A model generated the notes under the pieces. That model was not told the origin of the DNA, made no database searches, and worked only from the letters and a program-made list of their open reading frames with translations. From Paulownia fortunei (Eukaryota > Streptophyta > Magnoliopsida > Lamiales > Paulowniaceae), in contig CM033118.1 in the NCBI GenBank assembly GCA_019321725.1, positions 16,642,071 to 16,706,070 on the forward strand: a DNA stretch of 64,000 nt. Reading direction: 5' to 3'. The translations under genes were made by a program, and so were the position numbers. Each line of letters begins with the position of its first letter. The first letter of the stretch is position 1. Below, piece after piece: positions 51,745 through 62,565 of this stretch.

Positions 51745-52020
51745 TTAAAAGAGTTTTTTGTGAATGATAGACGAGCAATCTTCCTCGATGATAATGTTTG
51801 GCCATCCCTTTTTGCAAGGAAGCTCCATTGCAACTCTAGTGCCTACTTCTGCATGCTCTGCCCCATCTTCATGTGTGATCCTAAGAGAGAACCAAGGTAG
51901 GGCAACAACCTCAAAATTCCCTTCGAGATAATGCCATATTCTCATCAACATCTTATTACGATTTTCCATATAATAGCCCAAGGGAGATTGGACATGCACC
52001 ATACTTGCCGAGCGACGCAA
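51745..52020 (-). pseudogene. RNase H-like fragment (LINE/RVT_3 type)
   Basis: Minus-strand frame whose end reads AEVGTRVAMELPCKKGWPNI followed by IIEEDCSS. This is the pattern of the plant RNase H domain in non-LTR elements and derived proteins (AE..A...GL..A...GW..I.LE.DC). The upstream half (MVHVQSPLGYYMENRNKMLM) is not recognised. There is no promoter or full domain, so it is a decayed fragment. Confidence 0.45.
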
Positions 52021-53005
52021 AGTATGTGCTATACCCTCTATATCAGAAAGATATAAGAAAAACCACTACTTCCATCACCAGTGAATTTTAAAGACTTTCT
52101 AGGCAAAAACCCATATGAATCAGCTAGGTTTGGCATGAGAACTCGAGCTTTATGGGTGCTTACTATCCTTTCTAGGCAAAATTACAAAATTAGTCATGTA
52201 AGTATAGGGTGAAAAATGGTCCTCGAATTTGCACTAGGTCTTGAAATTTTTAATTTTTTATAGATTGAGAACAAATTTTGCCAAAATTCCCAAAATCGGT
52301 CAAAATGTTGCACGTGCCGCTCATGTGGGAAGAAATATTGACATAAAATTTCTATTTTCTACCCATTTAATCCTATTTGGACATAACATTGCCGACGTGG
52401 AGGAGGAGAAAGCTGATTGGGAAAGCAAAATGGCCAACTCGGCTATTGAAGTGCAAAAAAAAAAGGCCAACTGGCCAGATTTGGAGGGAAAACAGTCTAG
52501 CAAGTAAATTAAAAGATGGGTACGTTGCAAAAAATTATTACTGAGGTTTAGTCTAATTATAAAAAAAAAACTCAGCTACAAATTCACCCTTGAGGTTTGA
52601 AATTCGTCCATTGCACTAGCCATTAGTTGACTTAACGAAAACTCTTTGACATTATCAAAAAATTAAAATGAAAATTCAAGTTTGTCCCAGCAGTACTGTT
52701 CACGAAATATAACTAAACAAAAATGCCCTTAGACTATTTGTAATATTTTAAGATTTATAGGAATGCAATAGTAAATTTTTTTATATTCAGTTTTTTGGTA
52801 TTTTAACATTTACATAGAATTTGATATTTTTTTGTTAGACTATACTTTCTTGCATTACAATTTCTAATCTTTTTATTCAATAAAGAGCAATTTTAAATAA
52901 ATTTGGTGTAATTCTCATTGCTAATTGTATAATAAATTGCAATACAAACATAAGATGAAATTGCATACAACTTAAACAACCTGAAAATCAAGTACATACA
53001 GAGAA
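52021..53005. other. Intergenic dispersed-repeat sequence
   Basis: Contains phrases common in plant dispersed repeats (CCCTTGAGGTTTGAAATTCG, CATTGCACTAGCCATTAGTT) but no complete element borders. The small open frame at 52241-52507 has no family signature. Nothing else is seen. Confidence 0.45.
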
Positions 53006-53420
53006 CCTTACAAACAGTAACTATTATATATAGCTAGAGCCAAAAGTATCTATATTTATGCACAATACATTACATAAAACCCCTACGGTTTTTTACCAAC
53101 ATACAAACATACCCATCAGTTTTCATATTACATTCGTACAACAAAACCTTACAAAAGCAACTATTACATATTGTAAGAGCCAAAATTACCTGTTTTTGTG
53201 CACAACAAATTGCATATAACCCCATAAGAATTTTCACTCACCAACATACAAACATACATCAGTTTTCAGACCAACTACATAGAGCAAAAATGATCAAAAG
53301 CAACTATTACATATAGCAAAAGCTAAAAGTATCTATTTTTATGCATAACAGATTACATACAACCTCCTGAGGTTTTTCACCAACACACAAACATACCCAT
53401 TAATTTCTAGAGTAACTATA
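53006..53420. repeat. Three tandem copies of about 142 bp
   Basis: Units start near 53006, 53147 and 53290, each with CAACTATTACATAT-like, GAGCCAAAA, TTTTTATGCACAA-like and CCAACATACAAACATAC strings. The array lies just beyond the 3' end of the MULE transposase remnant and may be part of that element's subterminal region. Confidence 0.75.
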
Positions 53421-53639
53421 ATAATCCCTATAAGCTTGTACTGAAACCTACAAAGTATCCCAATCATCACAATACAGTACAGTATAGTAATTGTCATATG
53501 CCCTATACAAATATACCCATAGTCTTCAAAAATATTTAGGCACCAATAATGCATGGCAATAAGCTTATATCACATATTCATATACACAAAAAATGGGATC
53601 ATTGTCTTTAAAAATCAAATAAAAATCAATCAATCTTCT

Positions 53640-54770
53640 TGGGTGGCAAATAGTCTATCTGCAGTACCCTCAATTCTGGGTTTTTTTTTTTTTTTTTTCT
53701 TTTGACAACTCTAAATATTTCAACAAGAGAAGTGTTTGAGTCCACATTATCCACCACATCAGATCTCCTTAGCAAAAACAAAGGATAAGTCAACAAATTG
53801 TCAAAATATAATGAATTTGTATATATGGATCTAAACAAGATTAATACCTTTTGGTTGCTTGTCTGAGTATTGAATTGGGTGCATGTTCTCCAAAAGCCCC
53901 ACATTTACCACATCTAAGAGAGCTTGATCTTCTGGACTAAATGGGTGATTCCCCCGGCTCTTTTCTCCTGTTCTTCTTGGGTCTACCTATCAATTTTTTC
54001 TTTTTTGGTGGAAGCAATGATGTAGGACAATGATCTAAGTCAAAAGGCCAAAATTATAGGTATGGAACTGGATGGATGACCTCACCGTATGCTTTCAAGT
54101 ACTGAGATATGTAAAAGCTTATATATGTGTACAACGAAGTGACTCTCTTCTATAAACTATCCCTAATGCAACATGTTTGCAAGGAATTCTAGAGATATCT
54201 TATTCCTTACAGTCACAAGTCCTACTATTGAGATTGGTAATATAGTGCATTACTTGCTGTTTTACTTGAAACTCGTGTGCACTACTAATCGTCAAGTGTT
54301 ACTCTATAGAATCCTTTTTCACACCATTGTGCTTATTAATAACATTATCATATACCGCATTAGTCCATCTCAGCCCTCTTTCATACCTAACTCTCATCCG
54401 ACTCATCAACTTTGTTCTAAGCTGTTAAGATTGGTTTAGAGCTCAACTCACATATCCAATGGTTTAAGGATTCAGAGATGTTATTTGTCACATGATTATT
54501 TTTCAGTTTGATATCAAATGCATGCCTAGCCCACAAAACAATAGGACTTTTCATAAGTCAATTGTAAGCTGCAGGCATATGCTCTTTTATTTTTGCTATT
54601 GGTCAGTTGAAATCTTGCGCAGTGTAGGACCTTGCAACCATCCAAAAGTATTTTTTTCACATTACTCCTATGTCAATAACATTTTCTGGTGATGGCATTG
54701 AATGCTAGCTCAGTTATTGCCTCTGTCAGCCCCAATATTGAAATAAAGACAAACAATTAAACCCCATTGA
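53640..54770 (-). pseudogene. MULE (MuDR-like) transposase remnant, C-terminal part
   Basis: Read on the minus strand from about 54770 down: WARHAFDIKLKNNHVTNNIS and SESLNHWICELSSKPIL (late core), MSRMRVRYERGLRWTNAVYD, a SWIM-type zinc finger with C-D-C (54210-54218) and C-K-H (54170-54181) around NSRTCDCKE and IPCKHVALGIVYRRES, then YLKAYGEVIHPV. This is followed by PPKKKKLIGRPKKNRRKEPG and a zinc knuckle SLRCGKCGAFGEHAPNS near 53870-53905. This is the domain order of plant MuDR-family transposases. The knuckle's last Cys is Asn, and several stops and frameshifts are present, so it is dead. The N-terminal part and DDE catalytic residues are not recognisable upstream. Neighbouring DNA at 55054-55458 is a UBC2 fragment. 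Confidence 0.72.
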
Positions 54771-55053
54771 ATGAAACAAAACCAAAAAAAAAACACCTCC
54801 AGATTTACACATAACATATTATAACATCTGTATCTTATACTTACCAAAACCTTACATATAGGGTTCATTTCAGATATCATCAAACACCTCATAGTTTACT
54901 TTGTTTTTACAATAAATCCCTTCAAGCTGTAATGAAATAAACAAAAACCCAACTAACAGAGTCAAACTACTCCAGAATGAATAAAGATACATAAGAAACA
55001 AAAATGTTTACACCATACCTTTTGTGTCTCACTCATAAAAAAAACCATGGTTT

Positions 55054-55458
55054 ACACACATATATATACATACATATTTATGGATTTTTATATATATACG
55101 ACACAATAGAAATATAAAGATTCGATTTTTTCTCTTTCTTCTTCTTTCTTCACTTCACAAGCTCTACCCCTACACCACCAATACTTCACTGAAAAGGCCC
55201 CTCACAGGCAACTTATGTAACCATCTCTTTATATGTTTATATATTTACCTATGGATGATATGTATGTGTTATTTAATTTAATAAATCAATTGGACGTAGA
55301 TCTTCTGATTCAATAAATGATTCAGATTCTTGATTATGATATGAGAGAAACCCTTCAATTTTACTTTTTTTATGTTAGTTTTTCATATCTGTGCACAGGT
55401 AATTCTGGGTTTTCATTAGTCAATTGAATGAGTAAATTTAGCTGAATAGTTACTTTCT
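55054..55458 (+). pseudogene. Duplicated UBC2 promoter/5'UTR exon/intron 1 fragment
   Basis: Matches 46246-46662 over about 400 bp: AATATAAAGATTCGATTTTT, CACCCCTACACC-like leader, TTCACTGAAAAGGCCCC, AACTTATGTAACCATCTCTT, GGATGATATGTATGTGT and ATTCTGGGTTTTC all recur in order. The splice donor is CAGGCAAC instead of CAGGTAAC, and no UBC2 coding exon follows. It is in the same orientation as UBC2, about 8.8 kb downstream, directly beside the MULE transposase remnant. Confidence 0.9.
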
Positions 55459-57570
55459 ATCCACACAGGATTAAATGGCTGAAAATTCCCTATTGCAATA
55501 TTCCAACCAATCTTGGAAATTCCAGCAAAATTTATCCTCAATTTATGAAAATTTAAAAATTACATTACCTAATTGTCAGTACAAATTCAAGGACGACCAT
55601 TTTTCCGATCTAGTTAGAGGATGAATTTGCAATTTTTCCTTCCAGGTTCTAGCTCTCAGGCCCATCGCAAGGTGGTACGAAGAATTTGCCATTTTTGTTG
55701 AGCATCCCGAACGTATCCTCCATCGAGACCCTGCCTTGAACAGGTCCTTGACGCCTGGATTGCTTCGCATCAAAAAAAGTTGTTCTTCGGAAAGAACTTG
55801 CTCAAGAAACTGTTAGGATGAGAAATAATTCTCCACGATTGTTTTAAAAGCCCTCAATTCTCAAAACCCTAAGCTCCCATGCTCCTTTCTCTTACCCAAG
55901 ATGCCGATCCTCTACTCCAACACCCAATATATAAGGGATAGATATTCTCAACTCATTTAAACTTGTGTTCAACAATATCAATAAATCATGAATATACAAA
56001 GATGTAGTGGAATCAGACCCCAATCTAAAATGCTAGATTTCGTCACTATTTTTGAAGGGCCCTAATATAATAGAAGCCCATTAGAAGCGAGTTACGCACA
56101 AACGGCTTAGAGACAACTCAAGTCCACATGCTTAGAAAATCATAGCGATCCATGCACCACTATTCTGGAATACATTCTTCTCCTAAAAAATTATAATCAT
56201 TTATATGTATTATTGGGAACTTTAGATAGGTATAATATCAAAGTGGTTATTTAAAATTGGGCAGAGTAACAATTGTAAAGAAATGTCGAGGTAAGAGTTC
56301 AACTCTTTATTTTTAAAATGAATTTTGCACCGCACAAATATTTTTGGTTACTAACAATTGTCTCTCAAAACACAACAACGTAATCTTGAGACACCAACAC
56401 AATAAATTTCAAGTATATCGAACTATTGAGATGTTCAAAACTCTCTTCTGAATACTGGGGAGAAAGAAAAAAAGAATATAAAATTTGAGATGAAAATGAA
56501 TGAATCCAGCAAGTTTATTTATAATTGTTGAAAGGTTGTCAGCGTGAGACATAACTTTTGGAAAATGTTATAACTAGACAGACACTTGGCGCTTCTTGAA
56601 TGGTAACGTCTGTTCAGCACTGGCGGAAGGTCATCATTATCCAACATACACCATTTGGCATTAACTCACTGGGTGTCTGTTCGCTGACTAGACACCCAAT
56701 TGGCTCGTCAGCTGATTTCGTACACGCCACGCTTCACCACTCAATCAATTAACGGATCACGTTCAGATTGGAAGGAAAATTAATTAAAAATGTAATAAAA
56801 AAATTTAATTTCTTTTTGTATAAAAAGATTATATCAGGTAGGTCACTCAAGTCCAAGCACAGCCCAACCGCGCGCGTAGGCTTTTGGTATATACCTACAA
56901 GCATGTAAGTCTCCCTTCCAAATACTTTGATACCCTTTGGGGCCCAAATTCAAATATCCAATTTGAACTAAATAATGTAAACAAACTTTAACACATTTTC
57001 TAATGTGAGATAGTGACTTCTCACCTTCCCATTTTTCATGTTTCAACAATTAATGTCTTTTAAATAATTTACTTTATGTATTAATTTCTCATTCATCAGA
57101 ATTTTATTTTAAAAAATTAAATATGTTAAATTCGTCTACCCACAACGTACAATACATTTAACCAATTTATTTTATTTTTAATTAAATGAAACCCACTTAA
57201 TTATTAGTCAAAATTAGGTCAAAATTTAATTTTTGAAACCAATTTCTAACATATATGTCAATTATTTGGGCTTTTTATATATTTTATTTTTTGCATATTT
57301 ATCATAGGTAGGATCCCACGAGCCAATTCACAAGAAGTTAACTTTCAACGACTCCAAATTGCCATTTGAACCACTGTACATTCAGATAATATGGACTCAA
57401 AAATACAAGTAAAATATTGAATATAGACTCATTTTTAGAAACATAATCATTCTACACGCAGAGGTCAATGTGTGAGTTATACATGACTAATATGAGATTG
57501 ATGTAACTTTTTTCTTTTTTGCCTATTTTCTGGTTTAAGTGACTAAATTACATCAAATATTCAATCACAG
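55459..57570. other. Intergenic, unrecognised
   Basis: A GC-richer patch at 55570-55800 has open minus-strand frames (for example SNPGVKDLFKAGSRWRIRSG) without recognised family or splice context; it may be captured exon sequence. 56560-56760 and 56830-57050 look like dispersed repeat DNA. No gene is supported. Confidence 0.45.
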
Positions 57571-57680
57571 AATTTTCTACACAATTACTTTTTGTCTTAA
57601 TTAAAGTGGTGCATATCTATATTTTTATAGTAAAATATGCACCACTTTAATTAAGACAAAAAGTAATTGTGTAGAAAATT
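57571..57680. repeat. Perfect 46-bp inverted repeat with 18-nt loop
   Basis: Left arm 57571-57616 (AATTTTCTACACAATTACTT...) and right arm 57635-57680 are exact reverse complements over all 46 bases, separated by CTATATTTTTATAGTAAA. A transcript would fold into a long hairpin. A single-arm relative exists at about 35050-35100. Confidence 0.95.
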
Positions 57681-57819
57681 ACATACTACATTTTCAAATC
57701 AGAATTCAAACATGTTTAAATTAACTGATTGAATTAATCATTCTGTTTTAGGGGGGAAAAAAGTACATTAGCACGCTTTTAAAGTTGAAGAATCAGAAAG
57801 AAAGAAAGAAAGAAGATTG

Positions 57820-58720
57820 GTTGTCCTGGAAGAAGGATAAAAAAAAAAAGAGAATTATTTTGAATTTTTGTAATATTTGAAATTTGAAATTTTGTAATTT
57901 TTCTGAGTTTTATGATTTTATACTTTAATAATTTTTAATTTTTTTATTTCTTTTGAGTTTTTGTAATATATGAAATTAGAATTTTGTAACTTTTTGAGTT
58001 TTTTTTAAAATTTCTGAATTTTATGTTTTTCATAGTTTTTATGGACTTTTTATAATATTTAATATTTTTTTAAATTCTGTAATATTTGAAATCTTATTTT
58101 TTTGGTAATTTTTTGAGTTTTTGTAATATTTAAAGTATTTTTCTGAAATTACAGAAATTTTCTATTGACTTTTGAGAAATTTTTGGAATGGAGCAAAAAG
58201 TATTATAGTAAAATTAATAAATTAATTATAAAATATAGAAGACATAATATATACTTTATATAACTAAAATTATTTGATTAGATATAAAATATACAATTAT
58301 AATATTTTCAATTCTCACAAATTGAGGTTCTATTATTAAATATATATTACTATCAAAATTAGGTATTTTGTGTATTTTTGTAATTTTATGGTATTTTCGT
58401 GGAATTTTTTACTTTTTGAAATTTCCGTAACTTTTATGGATTTTTTTATTTCTTGTAATTTTTTATGAAATTTTTATGATTGGTATTTTTTGGAAATTTT
58501 TTAATTTTTATGGTATTTTTTTTGAAATTTTATAATTTTTCTGAGATTTTTGTAATTTTTATGAATTTTTTGAGATGGAGCATAATTTTTTAAAAATTAA
58601 TAAAATGATTTTCATATTCAGTTATGTATTTTTTGCAAAACATTTTTATATTTTTTAAGCAAAATGTATTCTAAAAAGATTTTTTTATTTATTTACAAAA
58701 TCTCTATTATATTGTGGCTT
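57820..58720. repeat. Degenerate T-rich simple repeat
   Basis: About 900 bp built from variants of TTTTTGTAATTTTTTGAG and TTTGTAATATTTGAAAT, with no coding potential. It is strongly strand-biased for T on the plus strand. Confidence 0.75.
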
Positions 58721-60339
58721 TTAGGGTTAATATTACAAAAGAGGGTATAATACACCATTTCTTGGTCAATTTGAGTCGAAAGAAGGTAGAACACATACAT
58801 CTTTGTATTTGGGGAATGTGTTTTACGCGTTCCACTATTTTTGGCAAAAATGGGTTTTTGTGCTGATTTTTAGTTAATACTAGGAATGTTCTTGCATTTA
58901 AATTTACACAAGGGGATTTTGTGCGAACTTTTAAAATATAATGATTTTTTTTTTTTGCAATTATCCTTTTAAACTAATGTCAAACAGTTTGCAAACATTT
59001 CGGAAAAATATGCTTGTTTTCAAAAGTATAAAGAAGTAGGTGTTTTTTTTTTTTTGTAACAATTGGATCCTAATACTTTATTTTTAAAGGTAAAATTATT
59101 TTTTTCATCCTTTAAACCAGTATCCTTAAACTTATGGTCCTTTTCTATTTAAAAATTTGATTTTGGTACTTTAATATAGAAAAATCCAAGGATTTAGGAC
59201 ATCTACCTACTACAGGTCAAAATGATTGGCCATACTATGAGAATTTGAGGAAAAATTATTTACTTGGCCTCGCCGACTAGGTGAAGATTTGGAGGGGAAA
59301 TAAAAGCCAACTTGGCATAATGGATAAAATGAACAAAAAAAAAACAATTTTACCTTATGCATACGTATATACATATATACCCATAAATATATGTACACAT
59401 ATATACACCCCACCCAACCCCACCCACCGACAAATAAAAGAAAATACTAATATTTAATAAAAATAAAATTTTGAAAGCACACTAGATAAAAAGAAAATTA
59501 TTTCATAACATTTTTTAAAACTTTTAACCCTTATTCTCCCAAGACGTTATACAAGGTAACCCCTTATGAGAGATTTTCTCTCTCACACAAACAATACAAA
59601 AAAAAAAAAAAATCACAAAAATTAGTTAGGAAACTATTTATATAATTAATATATAACATTATGTGAAAAAACCCTCACAAAAGACCTGTGGTTAACGACA
59701 AAAAATCGATCAAAGTTGACAATTCGGACACTTTTAGTTTTTCAACCATCTTTTGTTAAAAGTTTGTCTGATTTTATTCTCCACGAGTTTCGGCCGCTTC
59801 AAGTGTTTACTTTGCAAGGTACTTCTTAAGACAAAATTTTGCCAAAGCCAAACACCTCAAAATAGTACTAATGAAGGCCCAAGAAGAAACATAAAGATAT
59901 AATAGCTTCTGCAATGCAAACTTGCTTTAATGGCTTATTTATTTACATTTAGGGCAGTGGATTGTCTTTCATCTCTTTAGATATCTCTAATAAATACACG
60001 TTTTTTCTCTCTCCTATTATTTTGTCCAAACCTTTTAAGCTATTTGATATATTATGAGCAAAATGTTTAGAATTTAGATTCTTGCTTTTATTTACATTTA
60101 TTACTTTATCTTGATACTTGTATTTAGCTATAACATGTGTATGTATATATGTATATTTATATATATGGATCAACTTTTTTTTTTAAATGGTTCAACGATC
60201 AAACAAGTGACACAATAATCTAGTTAATTATTTTCAATCCAAACTTAAAAATGTTATCTATACATGTATATATACATATATATATATATATGTATATGAA
60301 TATATATATATATATATAATATATATATATATATATAAA
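58721..60339. other. Intergenic, A+T rich
   Basis: No gene is supported. Several poly-A/T tracts and an AT-alternating run of about 60 bp near 60271-60335. Small open frames here are chance. Confidence 0.55.
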
Positions 60340-60560
60340 ATAATTTAAGTCGTCCAAGGTTATGTCCAATCCGAAACACTAAATTCAATACATAATCTAA
60401 GAAAATTTATGATTTCAAAACCAACCAAAATAGATGATTTTTTAGAGGTCTCAATTTGAGTCGGATCATCCCTAGCCCCATACGTATATGTGTAAAACAT
60501 GCATCTGTCCATTTTTGGATATTTTCCCATGGACTAAGAAGCTCTAGATGAATTTTGGGA
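60340..60560. repeat. Upstream block shared in inverted orientation with 16530-16740
   Basis: TTTATGATTTCAAAACCA, ATCATCCCTAG, CATCTGTCCATTTTTGGATA and TATTTTCCCATGGACT match the reverse complement of 16530-16740 upstream of CYP94 copy 1. It supports an inverted duplication that includes at least 2 kb of upstream DNA. Confidence 0.75.
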
Positions 60561-60789
60561 GACATTTTGAGCTATAAATTTATATTAATGATATATTGAT
60601 ATAATTATTGGGAATATTGTAGGATATATGTTTATTTAATTGAAATAATTATTGACAAGTAGGGATGGCAAAAGGGTAGATTTGCTCAAACCGAAACCCA
60701 CCCTGCCAAGGATTTTAAGAATCCAAATCCGGATCTGCCCCTGACCTGTTGGATTGAGGTTAGACTCGTTAAACTCGCTTTATAATTTA

Positions 60790-60791
<2 letters not shown>

Positions 60792-60835
<44 letters not shown>
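60792..60835. repeat. (AT)n microsatellite
   Basis: About 21 AT units; unstable and likely polymorphic. Confidence 0.9.
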
Positions 60836-60837
<2 letters not shown>

Positions 60838-61157
60838 AAATAACACCACTAAATTTTTTAAAAATATATATATTTTAAAAGATGATATTATATAAATATA
60901 TATAAATTAAAATAAAAAAATAAAAAATAAAGGGACAGCTTCGAGGAGGAGTGAGTTTGAAAATAAAAAAATCAAAACTCATCCCGAACCCATTATAACT
61001 TTAAAAATCCGCTCCAAACACAATGAATTCAAAGCAAGTTCAGGTTTGAACTTGCCCATTTGGGATAATAAAAATATGTTCTCAAAAAGCAATTTCCAAA
61101 CACATTTTTCTTCTACTAGAAGAAAATTATTATAGGAAAATAATACCAAACAAGGCC

Positions 61158-61910
61158 TCAATGAATCTAGAAGGTCTTTTTTTGTCAAGAAGTCACCTTC
61201 TTTTTAAAAAATTATTATTTAAATCAGATTACTGAGATCTAATTATCACAAGTATGTTATAGTTGTCATGTGATACATTAATATCCAAGTTGTAGAACCT
61301 CAATGATTCTAGAAGGTTTTTATTTGTCAAGAAATCACCTTTTTTTGAAAAATTTATTATTTAAATCGGTCATATCCAATTAATTACATAATAAGTATAT
61401 TATAGTTGTCATATGATACATTTGTCGGAGTACAGTAGGATATAAATTTATTTAATTAAAATAATAATTGATAAGTTTTGGGAGAATGAATTATTGCTCA
61501 AACGGCAATTTTCAAATACATTTTCCTTATGAAGAAAAATATTTTAGGGAAATAACACCAAAAAGAGCGTCAGTGATTCTAGAAGGTCTTTCTTTGTCAA
61601 TAAGTCACCTTCTTTTCAAAAAAATCTTATTTAAATTAAATTTAGTCAAATGACTAAATTTAATTAATTATAAGATAATTATAATACAAATTCAATTAAT
61701 TAGATGACAAATATATTATAATTGCCATGTGATACATATATCCAAGTTGTATAACCTTAATGATTCTAGAAGATCTTTTTTTACAGAGAAATCAACCCTT
61801 GTTTTTAAAAAAATTATTATTTAAATCAAATTTAGTGACATTCAACTAATCACATTAACAATTATATTACAGTTGTCATATGATACATTAATATCCAAGT
61901 TGTATATCAA
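61158..61910. repeat. Irregular array of about four repeats upstream of CYP94 copy 3, with TTCTAGAA cores
   Basis: Units start near 61158, 61299, 61570 and 61757. They share AATGATTCTAGAAGGTCTTT, TTTGTCAAGAAGTCACCTTC, a run TTATTATTTAAATC and GTTGTCATGTGATACATTAA, followed by TATCCAAGTTGTA in most. Three units hold TTCTAGAA (61307, 61577, 61764), which fits the heat-shock element pattern TTCnnGAA. The array lies 0.65-1.4 kb upstream of the start codon. Confidence 0.8.
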
Positions 61911-62484
61911 TAATATGGCAATGTATTTCACTTGCCATGTATACCACTTTCCTCATTGCTGGCTGTCAGCTTGAACGTTTTCATAAAAAAAAAAAATATA
62001 CATATACATATATATATATATATATATAATATATATATAGGAATCCTTACTCTCTATTATTTTATAGATTTAGTTGGATCAATAAAGAATTTTAGATAAA
62101 AATTAAAAATGCAAATTTTTTTGTGTTAATTATTCATAAAAGTATAATCGAGGGTAATAGAAATTATTATTTTAAAATAAAATTGTATATTTGAGTAAAA
62201 AACTTATTTTAAAAAATAAAATTTTATTTATGAACGTCTCAAATGAGAAATATAAGTGATAATTTAAGACAGGAAAACTAATAAAAAACAAGCAGACATA
62301 AACCTTATTATCTCAAAATATTATGTGCCAGCTAATCCTTCACCATTTTCCCACATCCTTTAATTTTAAAAATACTAATTAATTATATATTATCCAACTG
62401 AATTAATTGAAATAAGACTTCACCAAAATTTTATGAGTTGAAGAAATGGTGAAAGATGGTCGGGACGTCATACATTCACTCTTT

Positions 62485-62491
62485 TATAAAT
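62485..62491 (+). promoter_or_regulatory. TATA box of CYP94 copy 3
   Basis: CTTTTATAAATACCCA about 75 bp upstream of ATG 62566, identical in sequence and spacing to the one before copy 1. Confidence 0.75.
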
Positions 62492-62565
62492 ACCCAACTA
62501 TGTCACCAAATTCTGTATCACAAATTCATATCTATCCAACATTTCTTGCTTTTCTCTGCACAAAA

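Noticed and set aside
56843..57049. 68-codon minus-strand frame
   Set aside because: It sits in sequence resembling a dispersed plant repeat (TTCTAATGTGAGATAGTGACTT), with no family signature.
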